This document shows positions 51,598 to 59,639 of a stretch of DNA of 64,000 nt, piece by piece; the first letter of the stretch is position 1, and the number at the start of each line of letters is the position of its first letter. The notes beneath the pieces are model-generated. The model was not told where the DNA came from. It worked only from the letters and a program-made list of their open reading frames with translations, and ran no database searches. Source of the DNA: CAZZHG01 sp964653655 (GTDB lineage: Bacteria; Bdellovibrionota; FAC87; UBA2466); assembly GCA_964653655.1 (NCBI GenBank), contig CAZZHG010000013.1, positions 3,264 through 67,263 of the forward strand, written 5' to 3'. A program made the position numbers and the translations under genes.

Positions 51598-53381
51598 AGA
51601 ATGTCCTAGCCGTTCTCTTTCTCTTCTGGCTCTCTCCCGGCCTCATCGCCGATCCCCATTGCGTTCAGCTCTATTACGACAAGGGCGGCGCCGATCCGAG
51701 CGAGCCGTACCACTTTGGCAGAGTCCACACGCTGTTTCTTCAGAACTTGCTCGGCCATTTTCCGTCGTGGCAGCAAGTCGTGCTTCCGGTCCGGAACTAC
51801 CAAAAGGGAGATCTGGAGCGCTGCCCGGTCAGCTTTTACATCGGAACCCACTACCAAAGCCCGGTACCCGCGGCCTTTCTTCAAGACTACGTCTCGACGA
51901 AGAAAACCGTGGTCTGGATGGGTTATCCGATCTGGTCTCTGGGAGAGAAAACCCTCGCCGACCTGTGGGGCGTTCAGTTCAACGGATTGTCGGTTCTTGA
52001 TTCGGAAAACCCCGACGGTGAGGGCTTCCCCGGATTCTTCCGTTTCGTCGACTACAAGGGCGAGCGTTTCGAAAAGCTCGCCCTTTGGGACAAGGCCCGT
52101 TTCCCCAAACCGATTGCGGCCTTCGAGCTCGCCAAACTCAAGCGGTTATCCCCCCTAGCCAAGAGTTACGAGCTCGCGACCGCCGTTCATTCGGTCTCCG
52201 GGGAAACGGTGCCCTACGCCCTTCGCCATTCCAATCACTGGTATATCGCCGAAAGCCCCTTCGCCTTCATGACCGAGGACGATCGCTATCTCGTATTCGC
52301 GGATCTCCTGTTCGACATTCTCGGCGAGGCCCCACGCCATACGGGCAAGCGCCCCGCTTTGCTTCGCATCGAGGACGTGCACCCGATGTTGCCGACGTGG
52401 CAGCTCGACCGGACCGTCGACGCCCTTCACAAGCTGAAGGCGCCCTTCGCGGTTTCCTTCATTCCGCACTTTCTCGATCCCATGGGGTTCGACAGTTTCA
52501 CGCCAGCCGAGCGCGATGTTCCGATCACCGCCGCGCCCGCCATGGCAAAATCCCTCGACCGGGCGATGAAGCTGGGCGGAAGCCTCGTGCTTCACGGCTA
52601 CACGCACCAGTACGGAAAAACGCCGAACCCCTTCAGCGCGGAGTCGGGAGACGACTTCGAGTTTTGGGATCGGGTGAGGAACAAGCCGGTTGCGGAGGAT
52701 TCCGTCGCATGGGGGCTCGACCGGCTGGAGGATGCAATCCATCTCACCTCCCGCGCGAACCAGAAATTTGGAACGGGCCTGCAGCCGGTGGCCTGGCTGA
52801 CGCCTCACTATCAGGCGTCCCCCCTCCTGTGCGCTCTCTTCGGCCGGCTCTGGACGTGGACAATCGGGAGAAACATCTACTTTCCATCCAAAGTGGAAGG
52901 CTCGGGGCTACCCGCCGGTCACCGCATGGACCGGTCGGGCCCCGCCGCCCGCTCCGCGCGCGCGGCCGCGCTCTCCAATCTTTCCGTCCGATACGAACCG
53001 GTGGCGCAGCCGAACGGACAATTTTTCCCCTACGAGATCTTCGGCGACGTGTACGGCCAGCGAGTGATTCCGGAAAACCTGGGTAACCTCCAACCCTACC
53101 TCAACGAGCAGGTCCACAAGACCCGCTCCGTCGCCAAAGTCATTGCCGCCATGAAACGAAACCGCGTGCTCCGCGATGTTTGGGCCTCCTTCTTCCTGCA
53201 CCCAGGCATGACGGACCGCCGCGAGCACGAAGGGCTGGGCGCCTTTCCCGGAGATACGAAGTCCGTCGAGGATCTGGTGAAGGCGGCGCACGAGTACGGC
53301 TACGAGTTCATTGACCTGAAAACCTGGTCGCAAAAGCGCGAGCCCGCGCTGCGGCCCGAACCTCTGGAGCGAGACCGATGA
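51594..53381 (+). CDS. DUF2334 polysaccharide deacetylase-like protein
   Basis: 595 aa, ATGA overlap with the glycosyltransferase. A signal peptide (VLFLFWLSPGLIAD), an N-terminal domain of about 240 residues, then the deacetylase-like barrel: D261 in LRIEDVHP and H334/H338 in LHGYTHQYG are the expected metal ligands, followed by VAWLTPHYQAS and, near the end, ASFFLHPGM. DUF2334 is a branch of the NodB superfamily. It probably removes acetyl groups from the product of the adjacent synthase in the periplasm. Confidence 0.9.
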   Translation: MKNVLAVLFLFWLSPGLIADPHCVQLYYDKGGADPSEPYHFGRVHTLFLQNLLGHFPSWQQVVLPVRNYQKGDLERCPVSFYIGTHYQSPVPAAFLQDYVSTKKTVVWMGYPIWSLGEKTLADLWGVQFNGLSVLDSENPDGEGFPGFFRFVDYKGERFEKLALWDKARFPKPIAAFELAKLKRLSPLAKSYELATAVHSVSGETVPYALRHSNHWYIAESPFAFMTEDDRYLVFADLLFDILGEAPRHTGKRPALLRIEDVHPMLPTWQLDRTVDALHKLKAPFAVSFIPHFLDPMGFDSFTPAERDVPITAAPAMAKSLDRAMKLGGSLVLHGYTHQYGKTPNPFSAESGDDFEFWDRVRNKPVAEDSVAWGLDRLEDAIHLTSRANQKFGTGLQPVAWLTPHYQASPLLCALFGRLWTWTIGRNIYFPSKVEGSGLPAGHRMDRSGPAARSARAAALSNLSVRYEPVAQPNGQFFPYEIFGDVYGQRVIPENLGNLQPYLNEQVHKTRSVAKVIAAMKRNRVLRDVWASFFLHPGMTDRREHEGLGAFPGDTKSVEDLVKAAHEYGYEFIDLKTWSQKREPALRPEPLERDR

Positions 53382-55168
53382 AAACCTTCTCTGCATTGTG
53401 GCTTGCCCTAGTTCTGTTCGCCCAACCGCTAATCGCCGACACCATCCCGGCCCCCGAGGAAGTTCTCGCTCGGGCGAAGGAAGGCCGCGCCCCCCTCGTC
53501 GAAGCGGTGTCCGATCTCACCCGTCTCATCTCCGATGTCGATAACGAGACGGACCTCTTCGGCTATCTGCGGATGGTCGGGCCCCTCGAGGCCATCGCGA
53601 AGGAGTACGACTTCGCCTCCACCGGAGCCGACCCGGTGAAGACTCTTTCCGTAGTGATCACCCGCCAAGGAGCCAAGTGGATGTTTCTCGATAGTGCGCC
53701 GTGGGATGTGTTCGAGTTTTTCATGCGCCGGGCGGAGGACACCACTCGCTACGAAGTGATTGGTTTTCAGACAAACCGCATTCAGCGCGAAACCGACAAG
53801 GCAAAGCTGCTCAAGTGGCACGCCCAGGTCGGAAAGCTCTCTTCTCTCGTCGAAACACTCCGCTCGACGCTTCCCCTCGTGGACCGCGTCGACGAGCTTC
53901 AGTCGCTGACGCTCAAGAAGATTCTCGGGCTGAAGGATCTCACTCAGGCGGAAATGACCCGTCTCGTGCGGGAAACGAAGACCCGGACCTCGATCTCCGA
54001 AGCGATCGCCTCCCTGGGGCAAAAAATCCACCAGTCGAAGGATGCGAAGGAGCTCGATTCCCATCTCTTCTGGATGACCCTGCTCAAGGGGAACCTGGAA
54101 GCCATCAAGGGCTCGATCTCGAGCGCCGCCTACCAGGAGCCGGGCACTTGGATTCTGCTCGCCGTCGAACGGATTACCTCGGTGGGCAAAGCGCCGGGAC
54201 TCGTGAACGCGTCCGAAGTAGTCGGCGCCCTTTCCGACTCCCAGGCCGGGGAACTTGCCCAAACTCTGAGCTCACTCTTTTCCGTGGACCCGCCGGAGCC
54301 GGGAGCCTTCGAGTTCGTGTGGAGTCTCAGCGTCCGTCTAGCGGAGCGGTTCGAAAGAGCCGGAAATGCGCACCGGCTCAAAGTGTTTCAGACGTTTCAG
54401 CAGTCGCTCGCTGGACTTCGCGTGGTCAACTCCGAGGTCTTCGAAGGCACCTACAACGTCACCATCGGGGAAGGGACGCCGGTCGACCCGAAACAGGAAG
54501 CGATCCTTACCCTCGCCGCGGTCGGCTCGTCGAATTTCATTCTGGGCCTCAATGTCCTGTTCCCCAAGGCGATCGGATCCCAGTACGGGCTCGACTACAA
54601 CTTCTTCGACGTGGTGTGGGACGTGAAGAACGGCCGCTACGTCGCTCAATACCGCGCGGTCGAATCGCCGAAGTTCCTCTTCCGCCCGGAAGACCATTAC
54701 CAAATGAAGTTCACTCTGGAACGCACGCCCGACGGCAAAAGCCTCATTCACGGAACCTTCTTCGACGGCTCCGCGCCGGCGCGCTTTCGCAAACTTGAGG
54801 GCGAGCTATTCGAGGCCTACCCGACGTACACCCAGATGACACTCCCCCAGCCCCTCGACGATTTCACGGGCATCTTCAATGCCGCCAAAGGCTCGCCGGA
54901 GCCCGACGAAGTGATCGTTACGAAGACGGGCGCCTCGGTCGGTGGAAAGTACTTCTGGGATCCGTACCTGTCGGACGTGCCCTTCGAGTGGGGTTACTAC
55001 AACGCGCTCCGGAACACGATTTACCTGACGACCGGGGAATTCGCCGGCGCCCGCAAGTGGACTCACCTGCGCGGCCAGCTATCGGCCGACGGAACCCGAT
55101 TCGAGGTGGTCTACGTCATGAGCGGACGCGGCATTCAGAAACGTTTCGAACTCGTAAAGACTAACTAA
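53378..55168 (+). CDS. secreted protein of unknown function in the exopolysaccharide-like operon
   Basis: 596 aa, ATGA overlap with the DUF2334 gene. Signal peptide FSALWLALVLFAQPLIAD. Residues 20-340 are long helices (LKWHAQVGKLSSLVETLRST), the last 250 are strand-rich lipocalin-like repeats, each a curved sheet beginning FEGTYNVTI (about 345) and FTGIFNAAK (about 490). No catalytic motif seen. It could be a periplasmic scaffold replacing the TPR part of PgaA-like exporters; that is inference from position. Confidence 0.75.
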   Translation: MKTFSALWLALVLFAQPLIADTIPAPEEVLARAKEGRAPLVEAVSDLTRLISDVDNETDLFGYLRMVGPLEAIAKEYDFASTGADPVKTLSVVITRQGAKWMFLDSAPWDVFEFFMRRAEDTTRYEVIGFQTNRIQRETDKAKLLKWHAQVGKLSSLVETLRSTLPLVDRVDELQSLTLKKILGLKDLTQAEMTRLVRETKTRTSISEAIASLGQKIHQSKDAKELDSHLFWMTLLKGNLEAIKGSISSAAYQEPGTWILLAVERITSVGKAPGLVNASEVVGALSDSQAGELAQTLSSLFSVDPPEPGAFEFVWSLSVRLAERFERAGNAHRLKVFQTFQQSLAGLRVVNSEVFEGTYNVTIGEGTPVDPKQEAILTLAAVGSSNFILGLNVLFPKAIGSQYGLDYNFFDVVWDVKNGRYVAQYRAVESPKFLFRPEDHYQMKFTLERTPDGKSLIHGTFFDGSAPARFRKLEGELFEAYPTYTQMTLPQPLDDFTGIFNAAKGSPEPDEVIVTKTGASVGGKYFWDPYLSDVPFEWGYYNALRNTIYLTTGEFAGARKWTHLRGQLSADGTRFEVVYVMSGRGIQKRFELVKTN

Positions 55169-55179
55169 GGAGCACTCCG

Positions 55180-56463
55180 ATGAAAAAGATTTGGTGGGTC
55201 GTTCTCACTTTGGCGGCGGCGATTCCCGCTTTCGCCGGAACTTATTCGGTCAAGGGCTTCAGCCTGACGGAAACCTGGAAATACGGCGCGTCGGATACTT
55301 CCGTGGTCGATGCTTACGACGCCACGGTGGATCCCACCCAGCCGAAGACGGCGGCCCAAGTAATCGTCGACAAGCTCCACGGGCTTGGCGTCCGGCGGAT
55401 CAATCTTTCTCCGCAGGCGAACATGCGCGATCCGAGGGACTCCTCCCTCACGCCCAACACCTCGCCCGGACCGGAACGGCGCAAGGAGAAGGCGCGCTAC
55501 CAGCGGCTCATCCGCTACATCCATTCGAAGGGGATGACGGTCGGCCTTCGCCCCATCTTCTTCGTGCTCGCGAAGGACGGGACGCCGAACTTCGTCGAGA
55601 CCATCGGCGGAAAGCCTTTCCACTGGTGGCACGGCAACATTCAGCCGAACGATCCGAACCTTTGGTTCGAGTCCTACAAGTCGTACCTGGCCATCTACTA
55701 CCCGCTCGCCCAGGAACCCGGCGTCGAGGAGTTCACGATCGGCGCCGAGCTCTACTCGCTCACGGTCGGCATCGAGGATCAGTGGAAGCGCCACCCTTAC
55801 GGCTTTCCCGGAGAATGGGTGAAGGTCCTCAAAGAGGCCCGCGCCAACCTGCCCTCGCACGTGCGCATCATGTACGACATTAACTTCACCGACGATCGCA
55901 CGGACACGGCGAACCTCAGCCAGTACGGCGGGGAGTTCGCTCGGTGGTACTACCGTCTCGCGGGATTTGCGAAACCGGACCAGTCGCTCGCCGATTTCTG
56001 GAACGGGCTCGACGCCATCGGCATCGACGTCTACCGCTCGCTCGCCACCGATCAGGAAGCGGCTACGCTCCCCGCGAACTACGACGACCTGGTGGTGCTC
56101 CTGCGGAAAAAGAGCGATCTCTACGCCCAGCAGATCGATCAATCGCTGGAAAAGATAGGCGACAAGCTCGGCACCGGCTTCAAGGACGTCGTACTGAAGG
56201 AGCTAGGGTTCGCAAGCCGCGATCTCGGTTTCATCCGGCCCTTCGAGTACTCGAAGACAGCGAACGGCCAGGCGAACGTGCTCCATCAAGCAGCCGCGTA
56301 TGAAGCCATCTTCCGATCCTTCTGGAGCCCCGGCTTCGAGTGGTTCCGCGGAATCGTGTTCTGGGACGCGAGCGTGAACGAATCGCTCCACGGCCCGACC
56401 GATCACGGCTTCAGTCCCTTGGGTAAACCGAAAACCGAGCAAGTGCTCAAAAACTACTGGTGA
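55180..56463 (+). CDS. secreted glycoside hydrolase, GH113-like
   Basis: 427 aa; AAGGAG precedes the ATG. Signal peptide WWVVLTLAAAIPAFAG. A TIM-barrel of clan GH-A type: GFSLTETWKYG at strand 1, VGLRPIFFV, acid/base E190 in FTIGAELYS, GIDVYRSL, and nucleophile candidate E341 in VVLKELGFAS. The closest recognisable family is GH113 (beta-mannanase-like). Next to a synthase and deacetylase it probably trims or releases the nascent polymer. Confidence 0.85.
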   Translation: MKKIWWVVLTLAAAIPAFAGTYSVKGFSLTETWKYGASDTSVVDAYDATVDPTQPKTAAQVIVDKLHGLGVRRINLSPQANMRDPRDSSLTPNTSPGPERRKEKARYQRLIRYIHSKGMTVGLRPIFFVLAKDGTPNFVETIGGKPFHWWHGNIQPNDPNLWFESYKSYLAIYYPLAQEPGVEEFTIGAELYSLTVGIEDQWKRHPYGFPGEWVKVLKEARANLPSHVRIMYDINFTDDRTDTANLSQYGGEFARWYYRLAGFAKPDQSLADFWNGLDAIGIDVYRSLATDQEAATLPANYDDLVVLLRKKSDLYAQQIDQSLEKIGDKLGTGFKDVVLKELGFASRDLGFIRPFEYSKTANGQANVLHQAAAYEAIFRSFWSPGFEWFRGIVFWDASVNESLHGPTDHGFSPLGKPKTEQVLKNYW

Positions 56464-56471
56464 GGTGTTTC

Positions 56472-56846
56472 ATGAAAACGATTCAAATGTTTATCGTCAC
56501 GGGTCTTCTTCTCTCGGGCGCCGGCCAGGCCGCGCCGCTCGACATCAACAAAGATCCTTACGTCGTGCTCTATCAGCTGCGGGTCGACATGTCGGTGGCC
56601 GCCGCCGATAGGGCGAAGGCCGAAGTGGAGCTCGAAAAGGTGCGAGTCGGCATGGCCGAATCCCTTTATCCGAAACGGGCCGTCAGCTTCGAGGAGCTTT
56701 CCATCCGGCGCGCGGCCTACGAGGTTGCCGCCGCCGACATGAGAGTAATGCAGGCGCGGATTCGGGAGATGGAGGGTGTGCTCTCCGTGGTGAAATTCCT
56801 GCGCACCGCCGGCCGGGACGTCCCCCTCTTTCCGGGACAGAACTGA
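56472..56846 (+). CDS. small secreted coiled-coil protein like an isolated MFP hairpin
   Basis: 124 aa from ATG 56472 (GAGGTG 5 nt upstream), 8 nt after the glycosidase gene. Signal peptide FIVTGLLLSGAGQAAP. The mature protein is nearly all helix: one helix to MAESLYPKRA, a turn at VSFEELSIRRA, and a return helix (YEVAAADMRVMQARIREME). This matches the alpha-hairpin of HlyD-type membrane-fusion proteins, including the turn, but the lipoyl and barrel domains are missing. Confidence 0.72.
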   Translation: MKTIQMFIVTGLLLSGAGQAAPLDINKDPYVVLYQLRVDMSVAAADRAKAEVELEKVRVGMAESLYPKRAVSFEELSIRRAAYEVAAADMRVMQARIREMEGVLSVVKFLRTAGRDVPLFPGQN

Positions 56847-56848
56847 GC

Positions 56849-56879
56849 GTGGAAAAGGTTTTCCACAGACCGTGGAAAA
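56849..56879. promoter_or_regulatory. GTGGAAAA palindrome plus a third half-site
   Basis: GTGGAAAAGGTTTTCCAC (56849-56866) is a perfect palindrome, and GTGGAAAA occurs again at 56872-56879, directly upstream of the -35 box of the TIGR02147 gene. This is a likely autoregulatory operator. Confidence 0.6.
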
Positions 56880-56883
56880 GCTG

Positions 56884-56914
56884 TTGAATGCGCTGAGTCA
56901 AACATGATTAATAC
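56884..56914 (+). promoter_or_regulatory. promoter of the TIGR02147-metzincin operon
   Basis: TTGAAT (56884-56889) and TAATAC (56909-56914; 19-nt spacer, or TTAATA with 18). The -10 box ends 6 nt before ATG 56921, so the mRNA should be leaderless. Confidence 0.5.
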
Positions 56915-56920
56915 CGGCCC

Positions 56921-57727
56921 ATGGCAGTCGCCCGTGAAAATTCGGCTCCTTTCTACCGCACGACCCTGACCGCGGAGCTGGCCCGCCGATGCGCGTCTAA
57001 CCCCTCGTATTCCATGCGGTCTTTCGCCAGGGCCCTGGACATGGACCCTTCCCTGCTCTCGAAAGTGCTTCGGGGCCGGGCGCCTTTATCGCCGAAGGCC
57101 GCCGTACGGGCGGTACAGATCATGGACCTGGAGCCCCAGGCGAGCCGGCTTTTCATCGACTCGGTCGGCGACGAAGGCAAGATGAACCGGGTGGGAAAAT
57201 TCCTGCCGGAGGCCGCCGCGCCCCGGGAAACGGAAGTCGAGATCGACGAGGAACGATTCCGGATCATCTCCGACTGGTACCACTACGCGATTCTCGAGCT
57301 CACCTTCGTTCCGGAGTTCCGCAACGATCCGGCCTGGATCGCCCGCCGGCTCGGCATCTCACCCGCCGAAGTGGAGCTCGCGGTGCAGCGGCTTTTGAAG
57401 CTGGGCCTGCTGAACGAAGTGAACGGCAAACTTAAAAAAACCGACGCCACGGTCACCACGAAGAACCGCGCGCTTTCGACGCCCGCGCTGAGAAAGCTGC
57501 AACGGCAGGTGCTTCAAATGGCGCTCCATTCGCTGGAGAACGATCCGATCCAGGAGCGAAGCCACACCTCCATGACCATGACCATCAACCCGGACAAGAT
57601 CGAGCTCGCGCGCTCGCTCATCTCCGAGTTCAACCGGCATCTGTCACTCGCGCTCGGTTCGGGGAAAAAGAAAAGAGTTTATCACTTGGGAATCAGTCTC
57701 TATCCCGTCGAAAGGGCCAATCCATGA
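56921..57727 (+). CDS. TIGR02147-family transcriptional regulator
   Basis: 268 aa. An N-terminal helix-turn-helix (about 25-85: YSMRSFARALDMDPSLLSKVLRGRAPLSPKAA) is followed by the family's effector domain: ISDWYHYAILELTFVPEFRNDPAWIARRLGISPAEVELAVQRLLKLGLL, then RSHTSMTMTINPDKIELARSLISEFNR. Normal length. The ligand of this family is not known. Its stop overlaps the metzincin gene by 4 nt (ATGA), so it is expressed with that protease and may respond to prey or peptide signals. Confidence 0.93.
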   Translation: MAVARENSAPFYRTTLTAELARRCASNPSYSMRSFARALDMDPSLLSKVLRGRAPLSPKAAVRAVQIMDLEPQASRLFIDSVGDEGKMNRVGKFLPEAAAPRETEVEIDEERFRIISDWYHYAILELTFVPEFRNDPAWIARRLGISPAEVELAVQRLLKLGLLNEVNGKLKKTDATVTTKNRALSTPALRKLQRQVLQMALHSLENDPIQERSHTSMTMTINPDKIELARSLISEFNRHLSLALGSGKKKRVYHLGISLYPVERANP

Positions 57728-58890
57728 AATTGCTGCTTCTCGCCGCGCTCTTTGCCGCTTCCTCTCTCCACGCCGGAGGCTCCGAGGGCCACGGGGCCGA
57801 CACGGAACGGGCGAACGCCTGGTACACGGGTAACGAGCAACCGGTTTACTACTGCTCCGAATTCTCTCCGGCTTTTCTCACCATGCGCAGCGAGTCCGAA
57901 TGGAACACGCTCATCGAGGGCACCTGGGTCAAATGGGTGAACTACATGGCCACGAAGCAGGTGGAGGGACCGCTCCTGCCGAAGTGGGCCCGTTTCCGTA
58001 AGACGCTGAAGAAAGGCGAGAACGGCTGCAAGGGAGTAGATCTGAAATTCTCGTTCGGAGTCTGCAAGACCCGCACGATGCCCCGCTACGACACGCGCCG
58101 CCTCGTCGCCCGCGCCCTTCCTCCCATCCCCAACACCCCCGGACTCATCTGGTTCGCGGACCCGGGAACCGGAGTTTTCCGTTTCGGAAAAGCGGATCAC
58201 GCCATCGACTGGAGCCAGCCCGGAATTCTGGAGAATGCGCTTCTTCACGAAGTCGGCCATATTTTCGGAAACGATCACGTGCGCGGCACCGTGATGGACG
58301 AGGATCTCATTCCTCAGCTCATGAGGCAGCACCTGACGAACGCTTCGCCTCGCCCGGCGGAAATCGACGGAACCCGCGAGCTGTATGTTTGCGACGATTG
58401 CCTGCTCGAAAATCTCGCGGGCGAGCTGGGCTGGCAAAGAAGCGAACTGCCCGCCATCTGGAAGCAGCTCACCGGCCGTGATGTGGGCAAGGATCCGCAA
58501 GTCACTCTGACGTTGGAACGCCGGTTGCTCGCGCGCCTCGTCCTGAAGGACTCCTCGGGGGCACCACCCACCATTCTACCGATCGAATTGCCGCTCGCTT
58601 CCGCCTCGGTTCACACGGGCGAAGACGTCTTCCGCACCGAGATTTGGCCGGGCTACCCGATTAGCCGGCCCCACACCGCTTCGGTGCGGCCGGGCGTGAT
58701 GACGGTGGGAACGAAACGGCTACGGGTGGCGTTGGAGCGCAACATGCAAGCGTCCGAGTTCGGCCGCCTGAGCCACAAAGTCATGCTGTACGAGGTGCCT
58801 TCTAATCCGATGGTTCCGAAGAAACTTCTGTTTCACTCGGGCCCGGCGGGGGGATACGCCCTATCCGATCGTCCGCCCACCACGCCCTAA
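57724..58890 (+). CDS. secreted metzincin-type zinc protease
   Basis: 388 aa with a signal peptide (LLLLAALFAASSLHAGG). The full metzincin zinc motif HExxHxxGxxH is present as HEVGHIFGNDH (H175, E176, H179, G182, H185), and a Met (M191 in GTVMDED) follows closely as the Met-turn candidate. Eight or so Cys suggest disulfides. The C-terminal 150 residues form a separate strand-rich domain (VTLTLERRLLARLVLKD). Coupled to the TIGR02147 regulator. Its stop overlaps the convergent gene by 4 nt. Confidence 0.9.
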   Translation: MKLLLLAALFAASSLHAGGSEGHGADTERANAWYTGNEQPVYYCSEFSPAFLTMRSESEWNTLIEGTWVKWVNYMATKQVEGPLLPKWARFRKTLKKGENGCKGVDLKFSFGVCKTRTMPRYDTRRLVARALPPIPNTPGLIWFADPGTGVFRFGKADHAIDWSQPGILENALLHEVGHIFGNDHVRGTVMDEDLIPQLMRQHLTNASPRPAEIDGTRELYVCDDCLLENLAGELGWQRSELPAIWKQLTGRDVGKDPQVTLTLERRLLARLVLKDSSGAPPTILPIELPLASASVHTGEDVFRTEIWPGYPISRPHTASVRPGVMTVGTKRLRVALERNMQASEFGRLSHKVMLYEVPSNPMVPKKLLFHSGPAGGYALSDRPPTTP

Positions 58891-59639
58891 AGCGGCGGGA
58901 GCGGAACGAACCAGTCTCTGGGAAAAGCGGCGTCGAAGTGGCAAATCTTTTTCGCGTGGGCTCGGTAGTCGAAGGTCTCGATCTCCGCTTTCAAGGAATC
59001 CAGCACGGCAAGTCTCGCCCTTCCTTCGGCGGTCTTCGAGTAGTGTTCCAGCGTGAGCCGAAGGCCAAGAATCCGCGTGAGAGCGGCGTCCTTCACGCCT
59101 TCGTCGTCGTAGTTGCAGTACCACGAACAGAAATAGACGGGATCACGGACCCATCGGAAGGCCGCAAGGCCCCCTTGCATTCTGAACGACAAAAGGGGAT
59201 CGGTCTTGCGATCGTGATCGAGGGGAGCGGGCGCTCCGACCGCGTGGGAAGCCTCGTGAAACATCGTCGCAGCCTGGCCAACAGCCTCCTGCTCGAAGAA
59301 TCCTTTTCTCAGATGGATATAGGGAGACTGATAGTACGCCGTCGAGTGCGGGGAGACGCCCCGGTTCTCGTCCGTGCGGCAGATGAGAAGGGTTTTGCTC
59401 TCCAAGCGGCGCTTCAAAGCCTTTGCCCATTTATCGTCGAGTACCGACTGGCAACGGGGGGCCCTGAGATTGACAAGGGCAGCCGACACCGCCGCGTTGG
59501 CCTCGGCCGCGTGAGCCGCGTCGCATTCGGTGTCTTCCCTGGGAATGGCCAGATCGGATGGCTTTCGCGACGAGGACGGACCGCCGGCTCCGGCGATGGC
59601 AGGAATGAGAAAGAGGAAAAGCGCCGCTAGTTTTCTCAT
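58887..59639 (-). CDS. secreted HExxH zinc-protease-like protein
   Basis: 250 aa from ATG 59639 (AAGGA upstream), overlapping the stop of the membrane protein gene by 4 nt (ATGA). Signal peptide LAALFLFLIPAIAGAGG. H128-E-A-S-H132 in ATMFHEASHAVGAP is a zinc motif; D141/H142 just after could supply the third ligand as in aspzincin (M35) relatives. Several Cys pairs. Unusual in being the last gene of a glycosyltransferase operon. Confidence 0.78.
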   Translation of the reverse strand: MRKLAALFLFLIPAIAGAGGPSSSRKPSDLAIPREDTECDAAHAAEANAAVSAALVNLRAPRCQSVLDDKWAKALKRRLESKTLLICRTDENRGVSPHSTAYYQSPYIHLRKGFFEQEAVGQAATMFHEASHAVGAPAPLDHDRKTDPLLSFRMQGGLAAFRWVRDPVYFCSWYCNYDDEGVKDAALTRILGLRLTLEHYSKTAEGRARLAVLDSLKAEIETFDYRAHAKKICHFDAAFPRDWFVPLPPL

